Below, piece by piece: positions 8,456 through 23,400 of a stretch of DNA of 59,351 nucleotides. Every line of letters starts with the position of its first letter. The first letter of the stretch is position 1. Position numbers and translations under genes: made by a program. Source of the DNA: JAUVHV01 sp964523875 (GTDB taxonomy: Bacteria > Omnitrophota > Gorgyraeia > JABMRG01). Below the pieces are notes generated by a model, which made no database searches, was not told where the DNA came from, and was given only the letters and a program-made list of their open reading frames with translations. The stretch spans positions 1-59,351 of the forward strand of contig CAZGAS010000004.1 of assembly GCA_964523875.1 (NCBI GenBank). The letters are read 5' to 3'.

Positions 8456-11400
8456 TGCTACAACATCAGGCGCTACTCTTAACAGCTCTGCAGCTAACAT
8501 ATATTCTAATGAATAATCACATACATCTGCAAGGCTCATGCCCTGTATAGGTTCTGGCAATCTATCAGTAGATTCTGGTATAGAAGCTGAATCAGGCATA
8601 TCAGCAACCTTCTTAAGAGCTACTATGACTCTTTGATCTGCAAAATGCCTTAATGCATATGCTGCCATTTCACGAAGAAGAGTATCTTCATCCTTATCTT
8701 GCAGCACCTCTACCAAGAATTCCTTGATCGGTTCTACAACAGCGCTGTCATCTATCTCATCTGTTGCCTTCTGTTCAAGAGCTGCCATCATATCTATCTT
8801 CTGGTCAAAGCTATCAAAAGATTTAAACTCTTGTGTTAATGTACCTGCTGAAGAGGTCTTGAAGTGAAATCCAACTATATCAAGAAGAGTGATAGGAGAA
8901 ATTTTATAAAATGAGCAAACTTTAATAATGCCATCTCTTGATGTTGGATCAAGTTTCAGAATCCTCTTAAAATCATTTATAGCTTCTATTTCCATATTCA
9001 TTTTAAGATAAGCAATGGCTCGATTATAATACGCATCTATATATGTATCATTAAATTCAATTGCCCCAGAATATGCTTCTACTGCCTTTATTCCTTGTTC
9101 TGTATCATCATAAACATTGCCCAGGTTATTATATGCCTCAGTCAATTTTGGATTAATTTCTACCGCTTGAGCAAGATCACTTTTTGCTTGCTCAAATCGC
9201 CTTAATTCATAGTAAATAGCCCCTCGATTATTATATGCAGAAGCAAATTGAGGATTTATGTTAATTGCTTTGGTATAATCTGTAATAGCTTCGGATTTTT
9301 GACCAAACATATCATGAACTACACCTAGATGATAATATGCAATATCATTATCTGGATTCAGCTGAATAGCTTTATCAAGGCAATATAAAACCTCGCGAGG
9401 TTGGCTTAAAGTCCTATAAGTATCTCCTGCTTTAAAAGCATATACTAGACTATAAAAATTAGCTTTACTTAATAGTCGAATTTTAGTATGCATACCTTCC
9501 TGTTTTTCCTTTAGTCTATAATAGTCAGATAGTCTTATAAACATCTCTTCTAACGTAAACGGTTTACCTTTGACTGATGTTAGATCTACCATTACTAGTT
9601 TTCCATCAGCAAGATTGAACAAACACAAATAGTGGCGCTCATGTGAAGTTGTTAAATCATAATCAAAAGCGGGGGATTCTAACACTTCAGCTACCTGTAC
9701 AGGTATATTAAAAGAACGTCCTAATGCATAAAACATCTGTACATAACCAAAGCAATTAGCTTGCTTGATGTCAATAGCGTAGTTAAGCGCAGAAACATCA
9801 TGTTTATAATCAAATTTTGCCGCTATTAACTGGCAAAGAGCTTTGATTACAATTGTTTGGCGGGATGCAAATTCTGCTTCTTTTAATCTTCCATCTTCTA
9901 ATTCCTCTTTACAACTATCGTACCATTCTTTTAAACGAGGTAAGGCTTCTTCTCCATTTTCAGTTTTCCAATTCATTATAATATCTGCAAATTTTTCAGC
10001 CACATCATCAGAATAACCCATTTCTTTAATCACATCTTTAAAATTCTCTGTAATTCCCGCGGACGAAGATTTTGTTGTTACAGATATATTGTCCTGTCCA
10101 GGCGATTCAATAATTTCTGCGTTCATCACAGCAGCCCAAACTGCACCTGCATCACCGTCATTAAGAAGAACTGTTGGTTTGTCATTATTAGCTTTACGTA
10201 TGATACTACATATATTTTCTGCTATATCTTTATAATCTGCAGGAGAAAGCCCTTCTACTATTCTTGCGGGCTTGCCTACAACTTTATTATCAATAACCGG
10301 ACCTGCCCAACTGATACCTATGCCTTGTATGTTGTCAAGTGTGAATTTTGGATCTCCACCCCATGATATGCCTTCATCGCTACCGCCTTCTTCAGAACCT
10401 TTCAGTGCGTACTCAACAAATTGTTTCATTAAAGTCTGGTGTACCTTGCTATCTTTAAAAAGTTTTGGATTCCAGACATGTTTGTGACGATACAATACAT
10501 GTTGTTTTTTCAGTTTACCTTTTTCATCATAGTCTAGCATGGTAGATACAATCTTCATATCACTTCCGCCAAGATCTAACATTACGTATCTTTCTTCGCG
10601 CTTACCTGTCTTCTTGCCCTCTTCTCCATAATATGCCTGCTGAGCAGCATAACCTGCACCTATAGCTTGTCCATATTCAGTCACTATAGTACCCTTCTCA
10701 TCAGAATCTAACTCTTTACCTTTCTTTTTGCCAAAATCTATCTTATCAGTTTCTGCAGCTAAGTCATCTGCGCGTTGTATTATAAAATCTTCCAAGCCAT
10801 ACTTTTCCTTAAGCACTTCGCTAGCGGTATCTATAACAATTTTTGCTTCTTTCTTTACCATGCGGCCAAACAGTGTTACTGACTTAATTCCGATAAACTT
10901 ATAAATGCGATATAAGCCTTCTGCAAGATATCTTCCAATCTGCTCATACATCATCGTAGCTTTCTTGCGGTAATCCTTATGAACTTTTTTGGTATGCTCG
11001 AAAAACTGTTTTCGTGCCCAGCCCATAGGCTCAACCTCTGTAAATAGCTTCTTGCTTCTCGTCACTTGCACTTTTTCCTTGAAATAATCTTTAAACCACT
11101 CCATTTCTTCAGTATTTTGCTTCATAAGACTAAGTACATATTTAAGTCTAAGCCCATCGTCGTTCATATCATTATCAAATTGTTTTACCTCAAGTAAAAC
11201 AATTAGCATATTAATCTGCCTCAATATATCAGGCTCACTCATGTAGTATTCGCTTAGTTTCTTTAAGCGTTTTTGTTTCTGCTTTTCAAACTCTTCATCT
11301 GTTATATCGTATATTTCCTTATTATCTTTTTTTGTTAGAGCAGAGGAAAGATGTTTTATTAAGTCACCCAACCACTGGCTCTTGTCATCCTTATCAAGTT

Positions 11401-14400
11401 TTCTCGGTCCTTCTTCTTTTCCCCATTTAGATTTAGCAATACTTCTTACAATTGTCTCAATAGTAGCATCAAGGTATGCCTTTTTAGCCTCCGCTTTTTT
11501 CTTATCATCAGCATCCTTAGCTGGTTTAGGGAGTTCTATATCTGCTGCATCAGCAAACAACTCTACCAAGATCGACGTCCATTCAGTAGGTTTTTTGCCT
11601 TCCACATTTGCTATATGGCGCATTGTTAATAACACTTTATCTTTCTCTTCCTGGCTTTTCTTTTCTTCTTTAGTCATATCTTTTGATTTATCTCGACTCT
11701 TACTTACTGCTAAGTCTATCAATCTATCTGCCAGGTGCCTGAATGCAAAGCTTAGCCAAGCCTCAGGATCAGGACAGATTCTCTGGATATCTTCACTTTT
11801 TGCAAAGTTATCAATTGCGATTTTTACTACACTTTCTTCCCCATCATACAAACCAAGTAGTTTATCTATATCTACCTCATCATTATTTACAATTAGCTCA
11901 CTAAGGACTTCTCCTACTTCTTGTTTTCTTTCTTCTGGAATTTCACGCGTTGCTTTTACTACATTATTTAACCAAATATAATCTATTATTCTGTCAAGGC
12001 CTCTCCTAAGAGCAATTATTTGTTGTGTTTGTCCTTCCATATCTATGCCTGCCTCAGGAGCCATCCTAATAAGAGCATACTGTGCAGCATACTGTTGGAA
12101 TGCCCACTCGAGATTTGAAACCCTGTGACCTTTACCTTTTGCGCCGATTGCTATAGGCGTCATACCACCTTCTTTGTAATAGCCTAGCACATTACCCTTA
12201 GCATCTGATAGACCACAGGCAAAACCGGTTCCCATAGCAATAGCCATATATATATCACCACGTTCTTTTAGTTGTTTTTTGGTTTCTTGCTCGGCGTTGT
12301 ACAAAGCTGCCAATGTAATTGAGTCTTCGTCATTAAGGTACCTGACTTCAAAATTATCATATATAATTCTAAAATCAGGCCTTTCATATTTATTACGCGC
12401 GCCTGCTTTAAAGTTTTTCTCTATCTCTTCTGCTAAAACACGCGGCCCCAAAATAGAAATTCGGCTAGCGCCATACATGGTAGAAAGCCAATATGCAAAT
12501 GTTATAGCGTATTTATCTATAGCACTCTTTATAAGCTCACTTTGTGAAACCCTTCTATAATCAGGAACCCAAAAACTATGCTGAAATACCCTATCTCTAT
12601 CTTTGCCTACCTCAAAATAAATAGTAACTTTCTCTCTGCCTTCTGCTTTTAACCTCTCATCTCTCTCTTTTCCGTCTACCTCGCCCTTCTCCGGAAATGC
12701 TTTAAACACCTTATCCCATTCATTGAGCGGTATAAATTCATCTTCCCATGGATTTTTGTTGGATCTACCTGTTTTATCAACTTTGCCCTTATCCATAGTC
12801 TCAGCAAGTCTTAGGACTTCTTCCTCAATATCTTTTAACATTCCGCGTTTTATTATTGAAGCAGCCTCTGTATCAGGTGTCTTCTTATGTTTTGTAGAAA
12901 GCTGGATCTTATCCTGGATAATTGGCCTTAAAACCTCCATCTTCTGCTGTAATAGATCTCTATATTCAGCATCCTTATTTGCTGACTCCACTATTCTGGA
13001 GCCTATGCTCTCTCTATTATGTAAACGTGACATAACATATGCTGACTTCTGCGGATTAAGAAGAAGGGCTACTGCAACACTTGTAAAGCGTCCTTCGTCA
13101 TTGCCATCAAGAAGCCTTTCTATGCAAGAGAACGCATCTTCATCAGAGAGGGTTCTTATCTCTTCTGCAAGCTCAACCTCATATTTCATAAGGCCTTCTA
13201 TCTTTTTACCTGGCTCGATATCTCTTCCCTCAGGTATTATTGTATTTACTGCTCTTACGCCTATAAGCATCTTTCTGTTATTCATGCGTTTTAAGCTTGT
13301 TCCTGAATTTACTCCTATAAATGAGTTCTCAAAATCTGAATCTACTGCTGCTGTATAAGCCTGCATATGACCGTCATTTCTATGGACAGGCATAAGCATA
13401 GTAACTGCAGCCTCATCATCAGGATGTGTCTTTGCCTTAAGCTGATGATCTGACAACACGCTGTTTCTTGCTTTGGTATTTCTTAAGCCCCAGCCCTTAC
13501 CTACATAAGCATGCCTTAAAGTGATATCCCACAGATAGCATGCATTACCTATGTGTGAGGTTGTATCCATATCTACTTGCTCAAATGCCCTTGTGCCATC
13601 AGAACATTCGTCACCTTTAAAATTCTTTGAACCTATAAGCTTAAATAGATTTGGTGCAGTGTCTGCAAGCTTTAATGTGAAATGTTTGCCTGTCCTATCA
13701 AATATCACGCCGCCTTTTTTCTTATCTGGATCATCATATAGCTCGGTTAAGCGGCCTTTATCTATCTTCTTGCTCTCATCATCTGATGGCTTTGTATCAT
13801 TGAACTTACCTGCAAAGTCTGACTCTTCTTCGCTTATTTCAGGCAATACCTTTGCAAATTGCTTCTTCACATCAACAACAGGTACAGGCTTCTCTGCTTG
13901 CTTCCTGAGCTCTTCAAAAGTAGTTGCTATAGCTCCATGTTTAATCCACTTTTCTGGATTTTTTTGTTTATCTAAATTCAAATACTGCTTTAGCCAGTCT
14001 TTTGTATCCTGTATATTCATATTACTTGCCAATGTCCATAGAGCTTGCGCAATAGCCCTTATGCGCATCTCTTCTTTTAAGCTTGGATAAGTATCTTCTT
14101 TTATTCCTATTTTTTCATCTTGGCTAACATCGCCATCGAGTATCTTATCGATCTGAGCTCTCTTATCCTCACTCTGCGCTATATCTCTTGCAACAGCTAT
14201 AACAGGGTTTAACTCCCCTATGGCTGCTATTCTATCCTTTAGTTCTTCTTTTAGTTCTTCTTTGCCTTCTATCCAAGCATCTACATTCTGGCCCTTTATA
14301 TTCTTTAAATACCAGAGTGCTGCTGCAAGGCTTGTAATGCAGCCTTGCGTTACATCTCCTTTTTTAGGATCAAGATTAAGTTTTATATCTCTGCTGCCAT

Positions 14401-17400
14401 TTATAACCTCTGCTATTATCGTTTCTTTATCTTGGGCAGATTCTATCTCATCTGCAAGACCACGTTCTTCTTGCATCAGACCTACTATTTCATACATATC
14501 CGTTGTTCCTGTTATAGGTGCGAGCTTTCTTGCCTCAGGTATTACTGTATCGCGTGCATATAGGTTGCTGTATGTCCCACTTCCTAAATATGTATTTATG
14601 AGGATAGAGTTTATGTTTTCGCCTGTGACTGTAGTGCCTGGTTTTACATGGCTTCTTCTTATGGATACATTCTTGAATGTTACAGGTTTCTCAGGAGTAC
14701 TCTCCACTGTTGAATGGTAATCATAATAGAAGACGCCAGATGTTGTTACTGTTACGTTATCACCTGTGAATACACCCTTTCTCTTTGGCTTGTCATGTTC
14801 GGCCGGTTTATCGCCAACAGGCTTTCTATTCTCAATTGATAATACATCATATCCATCCATCATATCAAAAGGCATAGACTCTTCTGCCTTGACTCCGGCT
14901 TCATCGAGCAACTCCCTGTTTAGCTTATTAAACTCCTCTATCAGCTCCATTACTGTCTTAATATCTTTTGCACCGCTTCTTTCAAAGCTCTGGGGTTCAA
15001 ATCCTACAAGCCCCTGATCCACTGTTGCTATAGGATATGCTGCCTGGAACTTACTTCTTCTATCTGCAGGAGGTGTCTCTCTGTATGCTTCTGATAATAC
15101 GAGCAGGTATTCCCATGCAAGGAAACTTACATCAAACTTCTTCGGGTCCTCTGTTGAAGGGTATTCGAACAACTTTGAAGTAGTGCCACCCTTGCCGTCT
15201 TCTTTCTGTGAAAGCTCCCAAAGCTCTTTGGAGAATATGGTCTTGTTTGTGTTAATAGGCATAAATGCATTTTCCTTGTCATGTTGAGCTATAAGCGCCT
15301 CTTTCCTTGCAACCAGTATCTCCTGAACAAATGAGAGAAGCTCTATCTCTTTCTTCACATCAGCGCTCTTCTTATCAATAGGCGCTGGCTTTAGGACCTT
15401 TGATGCTATAGCTGCCTCAAATATCGCCTGCAGCTTCTCTGAAAGCTCCTTCGTAAGAGGGGCTATCTTATCCTTTGTCTCCTTGTCAACCTTGCTCCAG
15501 TCTTCTATCTTCTCCATCTGCTTTCTTATCTTCTCCGCAAGCTCCTCTACCCTTGCCATATCCTGGTGATGGAAGCCTTTACCTTCAAGCTGTTTCAATC
15601 TTCGCTCTATCTCGTGGTTCTTTATCCTCTCAGGTGCTATTATCATAAGTATCTTATGCCAGTCACCGAGCATGGCCTGCCTGCCAGCGCTGTCTGGAAC
15701 AAAATTACCTTTATTCTTCATCTCTGTTGACTGGCGGGAACAGGTAGTAGCAACCGCCCTTTCACTTACCGACTTTAAGAAAGCTACTAGTGCTGTATGT
15801 ATCATGATATTAAGCGCAAGAGGGGAATGTTCACCAAAGTGCACCTGGAACATGCCTACATCCTGCATTCTGGCGCCTTGCATTCTTCCGCCATACCATC
15901 TAATATACTCACTAATTGTATTTGCAGTATTTTCGTTCCCTTTCTTAAACTCAGCCATTAAATCATCTATCTGTTGATCGCTCTTTTTATTATCAGAATT
16001 ATTTTCAGGATCCTTAAGCCAGCAAAATGCTAAAGCAATAGCTCTAAGCTGGCCTTTTTTATCCTTATCATCTGTTATTTTATTTTTAATTATTGATATA
16101 ATTTCTTCATCTGTTTTACCTGCCATTTCATCTGCAATTGATTTATGCGTTTTTGTAATCTCAAGATCACCCTTTGCATAAGTTTCCATAGCCATATGTG
16201 TATTAGCGCCATGGCCACCTGCCTCATCCTCTTCCTTTATAATAAGTATGGCATTATCAGGAAGAGCTAGACGCTTCTTGACCAAGCTTACATAGCGCTC
16301 AGGCAATAGCTCATCCAGCGCGCTTGCTCCTTTTTTGGCAAGCTTACCCTTAACCACATTATACATACCTTCGTTTTCTAATATATACTGTAAGGTGTTT
16401 TTACCAAGAGGTATAATAGGCCTTATGCCTACTGACATAAACGATATGGCGCTATAAAGCCTGTTTACATTTGAGGTGCCGAATATCTCATCAAAGCTCT
16501 TGTTTACATGCTGGTCAGGCGAGCGCCTTGAACCTTCACCGCCCGCAACTATTACAGGCACCACACCAAAGTGTTTATTGTAGTCTGCCTGCTTTAGAGA
16601 TTTAAGATCTTTGCCTTCACCTGCAAGTGTTATGGCTATCATAGTTATCGCTGTAAGAGCAAGCCTCTTAGCCTCTACCTCGAGCGCTTCTGCCTCGAGT
16701 AAACGTTCTCTTGCTTTTTTGATATCACCTTTCTTAAATGCTTCAACAGCCTTCTTTCTTTCAGCAACACCGCGGTGCTGCATCTCTATGATATCTTCTC
16801 CATCCATAAATTCGCGTTGGATATCTTTACGGACTCTTTCAAGTATAACCTCATATGAAATCTCCGGCGTATCTTTAGGATATAGAATATTTAGAGCGTC
16901 ACGCAATGACTCTTCTATGGTTTTTGCTTCTTTTGTTTTGTTATCTTTTAATCTTAGAAACTTCTCCCATAAACCTTGGATTATGCTGTTTTCTTTTTGA
17001 TTTGCAATATCTAATTCATTATTAACTGCATTCCCAACCTGATCTTTAGTAAGACTATTTACTGGATTCTCTAACTTTTCTTTCCAATCTACATCCCATA
17101 TATGTACACGATCATAAGCTTCTTTGCGTAAATCAAGAATAGTCTCATTGTCTTCCTTGAGCTGCTGCCTCAAACTAGGAATAGGCTTATTATCTTCCTT
17201 TGGCTGCTTCTCATCTACTATTATACCTGCAATATCAACGTCATTTGATATATCAGAGTCTGTTATATGAGATGTCTGACCTTTTGAATCCATCTTATAT
17301 AATGCTAAGATAATAGCTGCTGCCTCATATGATGGCATATCTTCAAGAACAAGCGGCCTTAAGAATATCCTGATGATATTATCATTTTCATCTTTTATTA

Positions 17401-20400
17401 CTGTGTCGCAATGTCTTGCTGTTTCTAGTGCTGTATCTATCTCTTCATCTGAAGGGTTTTCTTTATCTTTAGCAAGCAATCCTTGGTTTTGCAGACTTGT
17501 AACTATAGATTTTCGTTCTGCCTTTTTCGGGTCGTCGTCTTTGATTCTATCCAAAATTTCTTTTATAGTCTGGGGGCCTACATCAAGCTTTGTATCATCT
17601 ATAAGCAGCCTGCCTTCTCGCTCAAGCTTCTCTATTGCTTCATAAGCAGTTTTATCTCCTTCCAGTTTGCCGGTATCTTTATTCTTACCATATATTTTTT
17701 TAAGCGCATCTGTAAAGGCCTGGCGTTCAACAGCAACTGGCCTTGCCTTACTTATCTTTTCATCGCTGCTTTTTGTCTCTATTATCTCGCATACGATCAT
17801 ATCGTTTTGTCTTCTGTAGCCAAAGTTCAATTCTTTGATATTTGTTAGTTTCGACTCCAAAGCATCTGTGAATGTTAATTCTGATATATATCTTATCTCT
17901 TTAGCTTTTAGGCTGCTCTCAAACAGAGATATCATCTTCTTCTTCTTAAGCTCATCGTTCTGGTATTGCTCAAAAGCCATATACATAAGAGGGTCTGTTG
18001 TATCTTTATTTGTACCAACCTGCATCTGCCATATCTTCCATAATACAACCAAAAGTTTTATCAAGGCCTCATCCTTTTCCATAAAACCTGCTACTGCATC
18101 TATGTATGAGAGCCTTGCGTGGCCTAAGAAATTTTCAAATTTTTTCTGATCTTTTATGCTTAATCCTTTTTTTGGATCCTTGAGCATCTTTCTTGCTTTC
18201 ATGCTGCGAGCTATGAGCCTGATCTTTCTCTCAAAGCCATCTTTTACCTTTGGCATTACATCTCTTCTCATTAATAGATTTGATAGCCTGTCGTTTTCAC
18301 CATAGCTGTTTAAAAGTTCTTGTTTCGCAACTGCATCTATCTTAGCTATCACTGCCTTTGCAAGATCTTCGTTCTCTGACATAAGGTATGCAAGGAATTC
18401 AATATATGCTTTGTCATTATTTTTAAACTTACTTCTTAATTGCTTATAATCTATTTCCAAGCCGTTGCCTAATGCAGCAGACATTTCTAATGAAAGATCT
18501 TTATAATCAGCTGGGGTAATCTCTGGTTCTTTAGGTGCTTTCATCTGCATAAATTTGCGCAGCTTCTCTGGGTCAAATCTGCCTTCTCTGCCAACGCCTC
18601 TTATATCTGCTATGTTTACAATATTTATCAATTCTACAATCTGCTTTTCATCAAGACTTGTATTTGCTGCTATATCTTCTGCAAATTTAGTAAGGTTAGA
18701 ATATGTATCTTCACCATAACCTAAACGGCTGATATAGCTGTGATTCTCAACAAGGCCTGATGCTAAAGCAACAAGCTTACTATTCCATCCCAAGCGTTCA
18801 AACAGAGTATTGAAAAGCTGTGCTGAAAACTGTATGTGCTGAGGCCATGATATAGACTTTCCAATATCATGAAGTAATAACACCATCCATATAAGCTCTC
18901 TGCCGCTTACTGCATTAACCTTATTTGCCTTTGCAGTATTCGCGCTAATTATAAGATCTGAAAGATTCTGATAAAACTCAACAAGCTCCATAAATCCGCC
19001 GTATGTCAGGTTATCGAGCCTTCCTTTTGTGTTTGCCTTGTATTGCTTATGCATATTATCAAGCTCTGCTCTTATCTTTTCTGCTATCTTCCTATCGCCT
19101 AACCTTAGCGCGCTTGATAACTCTTTATTCAGCCTTGCTGCATTATCTACTATCTGAAGATTGTCTATTACTCTGAGGATATGAGACATCATCGAGTTAT
19201 GGTCATATGTCCTCTCAATGTGGAGCAAATCAAAATCTTCTAGGCCAGGGAATAGCTCAAAGATGCTCTTATCTCTTATCCTTGATTTAAGGCTTGATGC
19301 AATATCTTTTTCCTGGGCAAAGATGTTTCTTAGGTTTTTATAATCAGATAGATCAGATCCCTTATCAACAGATACCTTAAGCGCTTCTACTAGTTCGCCA
19401 TCTTTATCACCAACTTTTTCAAGCCTGTGGCGCATCAGAATCCTTGTAAACCTTGCTGGATCATCTACAAACTTCTCTGCTTCAGGTGAAGATGTAAATA
19501 CTGCCATGCGATCCTTTGCCTTCATGCCAACTATTTTATCATCGTGCTTCTCTATCTCTGCTACAAAAGCCACTATGAGTTCTTTATAGCCTTCATCTGT
19601 ATAACCTTCATCTGGGTTTATCTTTTTCAACATCTGCTGAGCAAGTTCAGGGCCTAAAAACTCTACTACCTGTTTCAGTACTCCTGCTGATGAGGATTTT
19701 GTATTAAGTTTTTTGCTAATCTTTTCACAGATATCCTCTATTTCTGAATCTGCCTTCTTCTTGTCAAAATTAGCCTCTATCTTTTCCATATCGCTTGCTG
19801 ACATAAGCGATACTTCTCTTATAAGCTCTGAGAAGTTTGCTATATGAACGCCGTTTGCTGCTGTATATATGGTATTATCCTCAAGCCCAAAACTATCCTT
19901 ACCCATCTTTACAATATTATCTTTTAATGGAATTACATCCATCTGCTTGGCAACAATGGCTCTTATTGTTCCTTTCGGTGATTTCTTGGAATTTGTAGCA
20001 CCAACAACAGCCTTCACAAAGTCCTGTTCTGAAACTTTTCTATAATCCTTACCCTTAAGAAGGTCTTTCATATGAAAATCTTTTATATCCTTCATCGCTT
20101 TTACTACTTCTTCGCGCTTCTTCTCTCTTACAAGCATTACCTGCTGTATATCACCCATAAGATATTCGAGCGTAAACCTTATAGAGTTTATCTGATTTGA
20201 GCCTGCATGATTATCCTCAAGTTCAGTAAGCCAGCCGATGAAACCTCCGCCATCTTTACTCTTTACAAGTTCGAGGCCTTTTTCTCTCTCTTCTTCAGTA
20301 ATAGTAGAATCTTTCTTAAGCTCACCTACTAAGAATGCAACGCCTGTTGCACCCCATCGCTCTACAACAGCCTGCGCGCTCATCCTTCTGCGATAAAGCG

Positions 20401-23400
20401 GTATAACCTTAAAGCCTATCTTTGCAAAATACTCTGTAACCTGTTTTCTCATCTCAGGCTCTAAGCCGCCGAATTCACCACCTTTTAATAAGCAGAACGA
20501 TATAGGTGTATTTCCTGTGCTACCGTCTTCTGTGCTATAGCTCTTATCATAAAGCTTATTAAGGACTTCTATCCTGCCTGCAATAAGTGCTATCTGCTCT
20601 GTCTCTTGTTTCTTTATAACATCTATCAACTTATCTGGCTGTGCTTCTTCAGCAAGGCCGGTTGTATCAAATTCAACAAACATTCCAGGATATCTGTCAA
20701 GTGTCTGCATTACCTTGTCCTGCTCATCTCTTGCTGCTGTCTCATGCATTATCTCTTCTAACCCTCTTCCTATACCAAGTTCATCCTTAAGCCTCTTCTG
20801 CTCTCTTTTAGCACGCTCTTTAAGTGATGCCTTCATAAATATACTAACTGATGAACCTTCTGTATAGCCTCTTCCTGCAAGCACTACTCTTTGTGTCCTT
20901 GCAGCAAGCTTGACAACCGCTCTTTCACATTCAAGCATCTTCTGCGTAAGCTCCGTGGTCTTCTTAAAATGTTGCATAACCTCATCTATCTTAGGAGTGT
21001 GGAGCTTGTCTTCTGATACTATCTCACCATCTATATATATGCTGCCAAATCTAAAGGATACGCTTGTATTATTAACGAGATTAAGAAGTGTATCTGAATC
21101 ATCAAGAGATTTGATCGCGCCTTCTTCTTGCTGCGCAAGTGCCTTATATGCATATGCGCGTCTTATATTTCCTTCATCAAGGTATGCATATCCTCTCTTT
21201 ATTGCAATGACTTTTGCGGTAGTAGATTTTCCGCTTCTTGCTTGCCCTGCTATATTTATTATGTTCTTGTCTCTGAGCATATCTGTAAGCTGCTTAAATA
21301 TATCTGGCCTCTCTTTCTTGTCTGCAAGCCTTATATAATCGCTTATAGAGAGGGCCTGTCTTGCTGCAGAAGATATATTCTGCCCAGCTTTAATCTCTTT
21401 GCCTGCAAGATAATCTATCACCAGTTCATCTTCAACATATCCTCTATTCCATGCCCTCCATAGATACTCAAAATCTGATACTGTTCTTTGGCTCTCGCCT
21501 TTAAGAGCAAATACAGCCTTTAAAGCATTCTTAAGCGATGCTATCTCTTTTGAATCCTCCGCAAAAACATATATCGCATTGTCAAGTATCTCGGTAAGGC
21601 TATCAGCATCCAAGCTATAGATATCAAATACCTCATCTGCAGATATGGCAAGGCCTCTTAGATTATTCTCAAAAGCCCAATTCAGATAGGCTATATATGT
21701 ATTAACCTTCTCTTTTGTATCTGCAGGAACTTTTCTACCAAGGAATGCTGTGATAGTATTTGCATTCCTTGTTCTTAAATCAGCTTGTGATTCAGGCGCT
21801 CTTCTTCTATAGCGAGCCAGTAATGAGTGCTCTCTGAGTGCTGGTTTGGCCTGTTTCTTCTGCCAATCCATTAAGAAGTCTATCGCAGAGATGCGTGCAT
21901 CCTTACCTGATACAGCATTTAAAGCATCTTCGTATGTTGCTCTCGAAACTGTGCTTCCTGATGGGGTATGAGCTGTAACCGGAAGGCTTGCGATATCAAG
22001 CATTGACTGATATAGCTCACCTGCTTTATAAGGCTGCTCTGGTGAGTTTATAACAAATGCCCTTAGCCTTAAGTGATAATCTGATCTATTTGCTGTGAAT
22101 CTGGCAGAAGCCTTATCCATTATCTCTGCCAACTTATCATCGTCAACACCTTGTGTAATAAGAGCCATTATTACAGAGCCCTTAAGCCCGATAAACCTTC
22201 CGTTTTTGGGATTCTTTGTATTGCCATAAAGCATGATATTCTCTTCAACAAGAACATCATTTAAAGCTAAAGCATATTCTTTAAGTATGGACTCTGCCGC
22301 TTCCTGCCCAAGCGTAGATTCTAAATCATGCATAGACATTGCTATACCGTTTTTACCTATAAACTCTGGGAAGCATGATATAACATCTGCACGGTCTTCA
22401 TTGATTATCATAGAATCAAATAATTCGTAAAAATATACTTTTCTTCCCATGCTGCGTGAGGCTATTCTTTCTATAAGAGCTATTGTCTCTGAAACGCTCA
22501 TGCGTATAGTCTCATTATCAAGGTATGGGTTAAATACAAATACCTTTCGCGCGGTCTTATTGTTTATGAGGGCCTTTACTATACCCTTGCTAAAGAGATG
22601 AGCTGCAAGCGAGGTAAAGATGCTTCCTGGGCCCATTATTATCATGTCATGGGTATTATTAATTCTTCTTACTGCAGATGCATTTGCTTTCTGTGGCTTT
22701 AGAGACGGGTTGCGATCTATGCCAAACTTATCAAGCATACCAAAATCTATTACCTTTGAGAAGTTCGCTGTCTCTGTAACATTTGTCTGACGCTTTATTA
22801 TTCTTGGCAACAGATAGAACTCTTTTTCACCTATCTTAATGCCTGATACCTCCTTACTGCTCTCCTGGTTTTCTAATAATCTGCCTGAACCATCATTTGC
22901 AAGTACCTTTGTTTCACCTGTTTTTATATTTATAAGTTCTGTTTTCTCAGGCATTGTAATGTCTTTTTTTCTCAAGGCTTCTGAGACAGTCTCTTTTATC
23001 TGCCATCTCTGGTCTTTAACTTTAATAAATATACTGCCGACATTGTTTCCTATAGTAATATCAAACAGCATAAATTCTTCAGCAGGTTTCAGCGTCTTTG
23101 TCTGTTCGTTTCCAAAATTATCTTCATACCTTATATAGATATCGCTTGTCTTGTCTGAGCGGTCTCTCTTTAAAGCTATAAACCTTGTATTACTCTTACC
23201 ATCTTTGAGCAACAGCACGTTCTCATCATACTCTGCATACACAGTAACAGGGTCGCTGCTTGATAATCCTGCTCTGCCCCATGTTATACCAAACTCTTGC
23301 GCGAGATTATCTAACGCTTCCTGGTATTTAGCTTCATCAGATATAGCATTAACTGTTTCTTTCTTGCCAGGTTGCAGTATGCCTGCCTCAAGAAGCGCGC

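Noticed and set aside
12723..13358. 211-codon plus-strand open frame, and similar ones at 11382, 5175 and 14220
   Set aside because: Ser/Leu-rich antisense translations of well-supported minus-strand coding sequence, with no homology signal.
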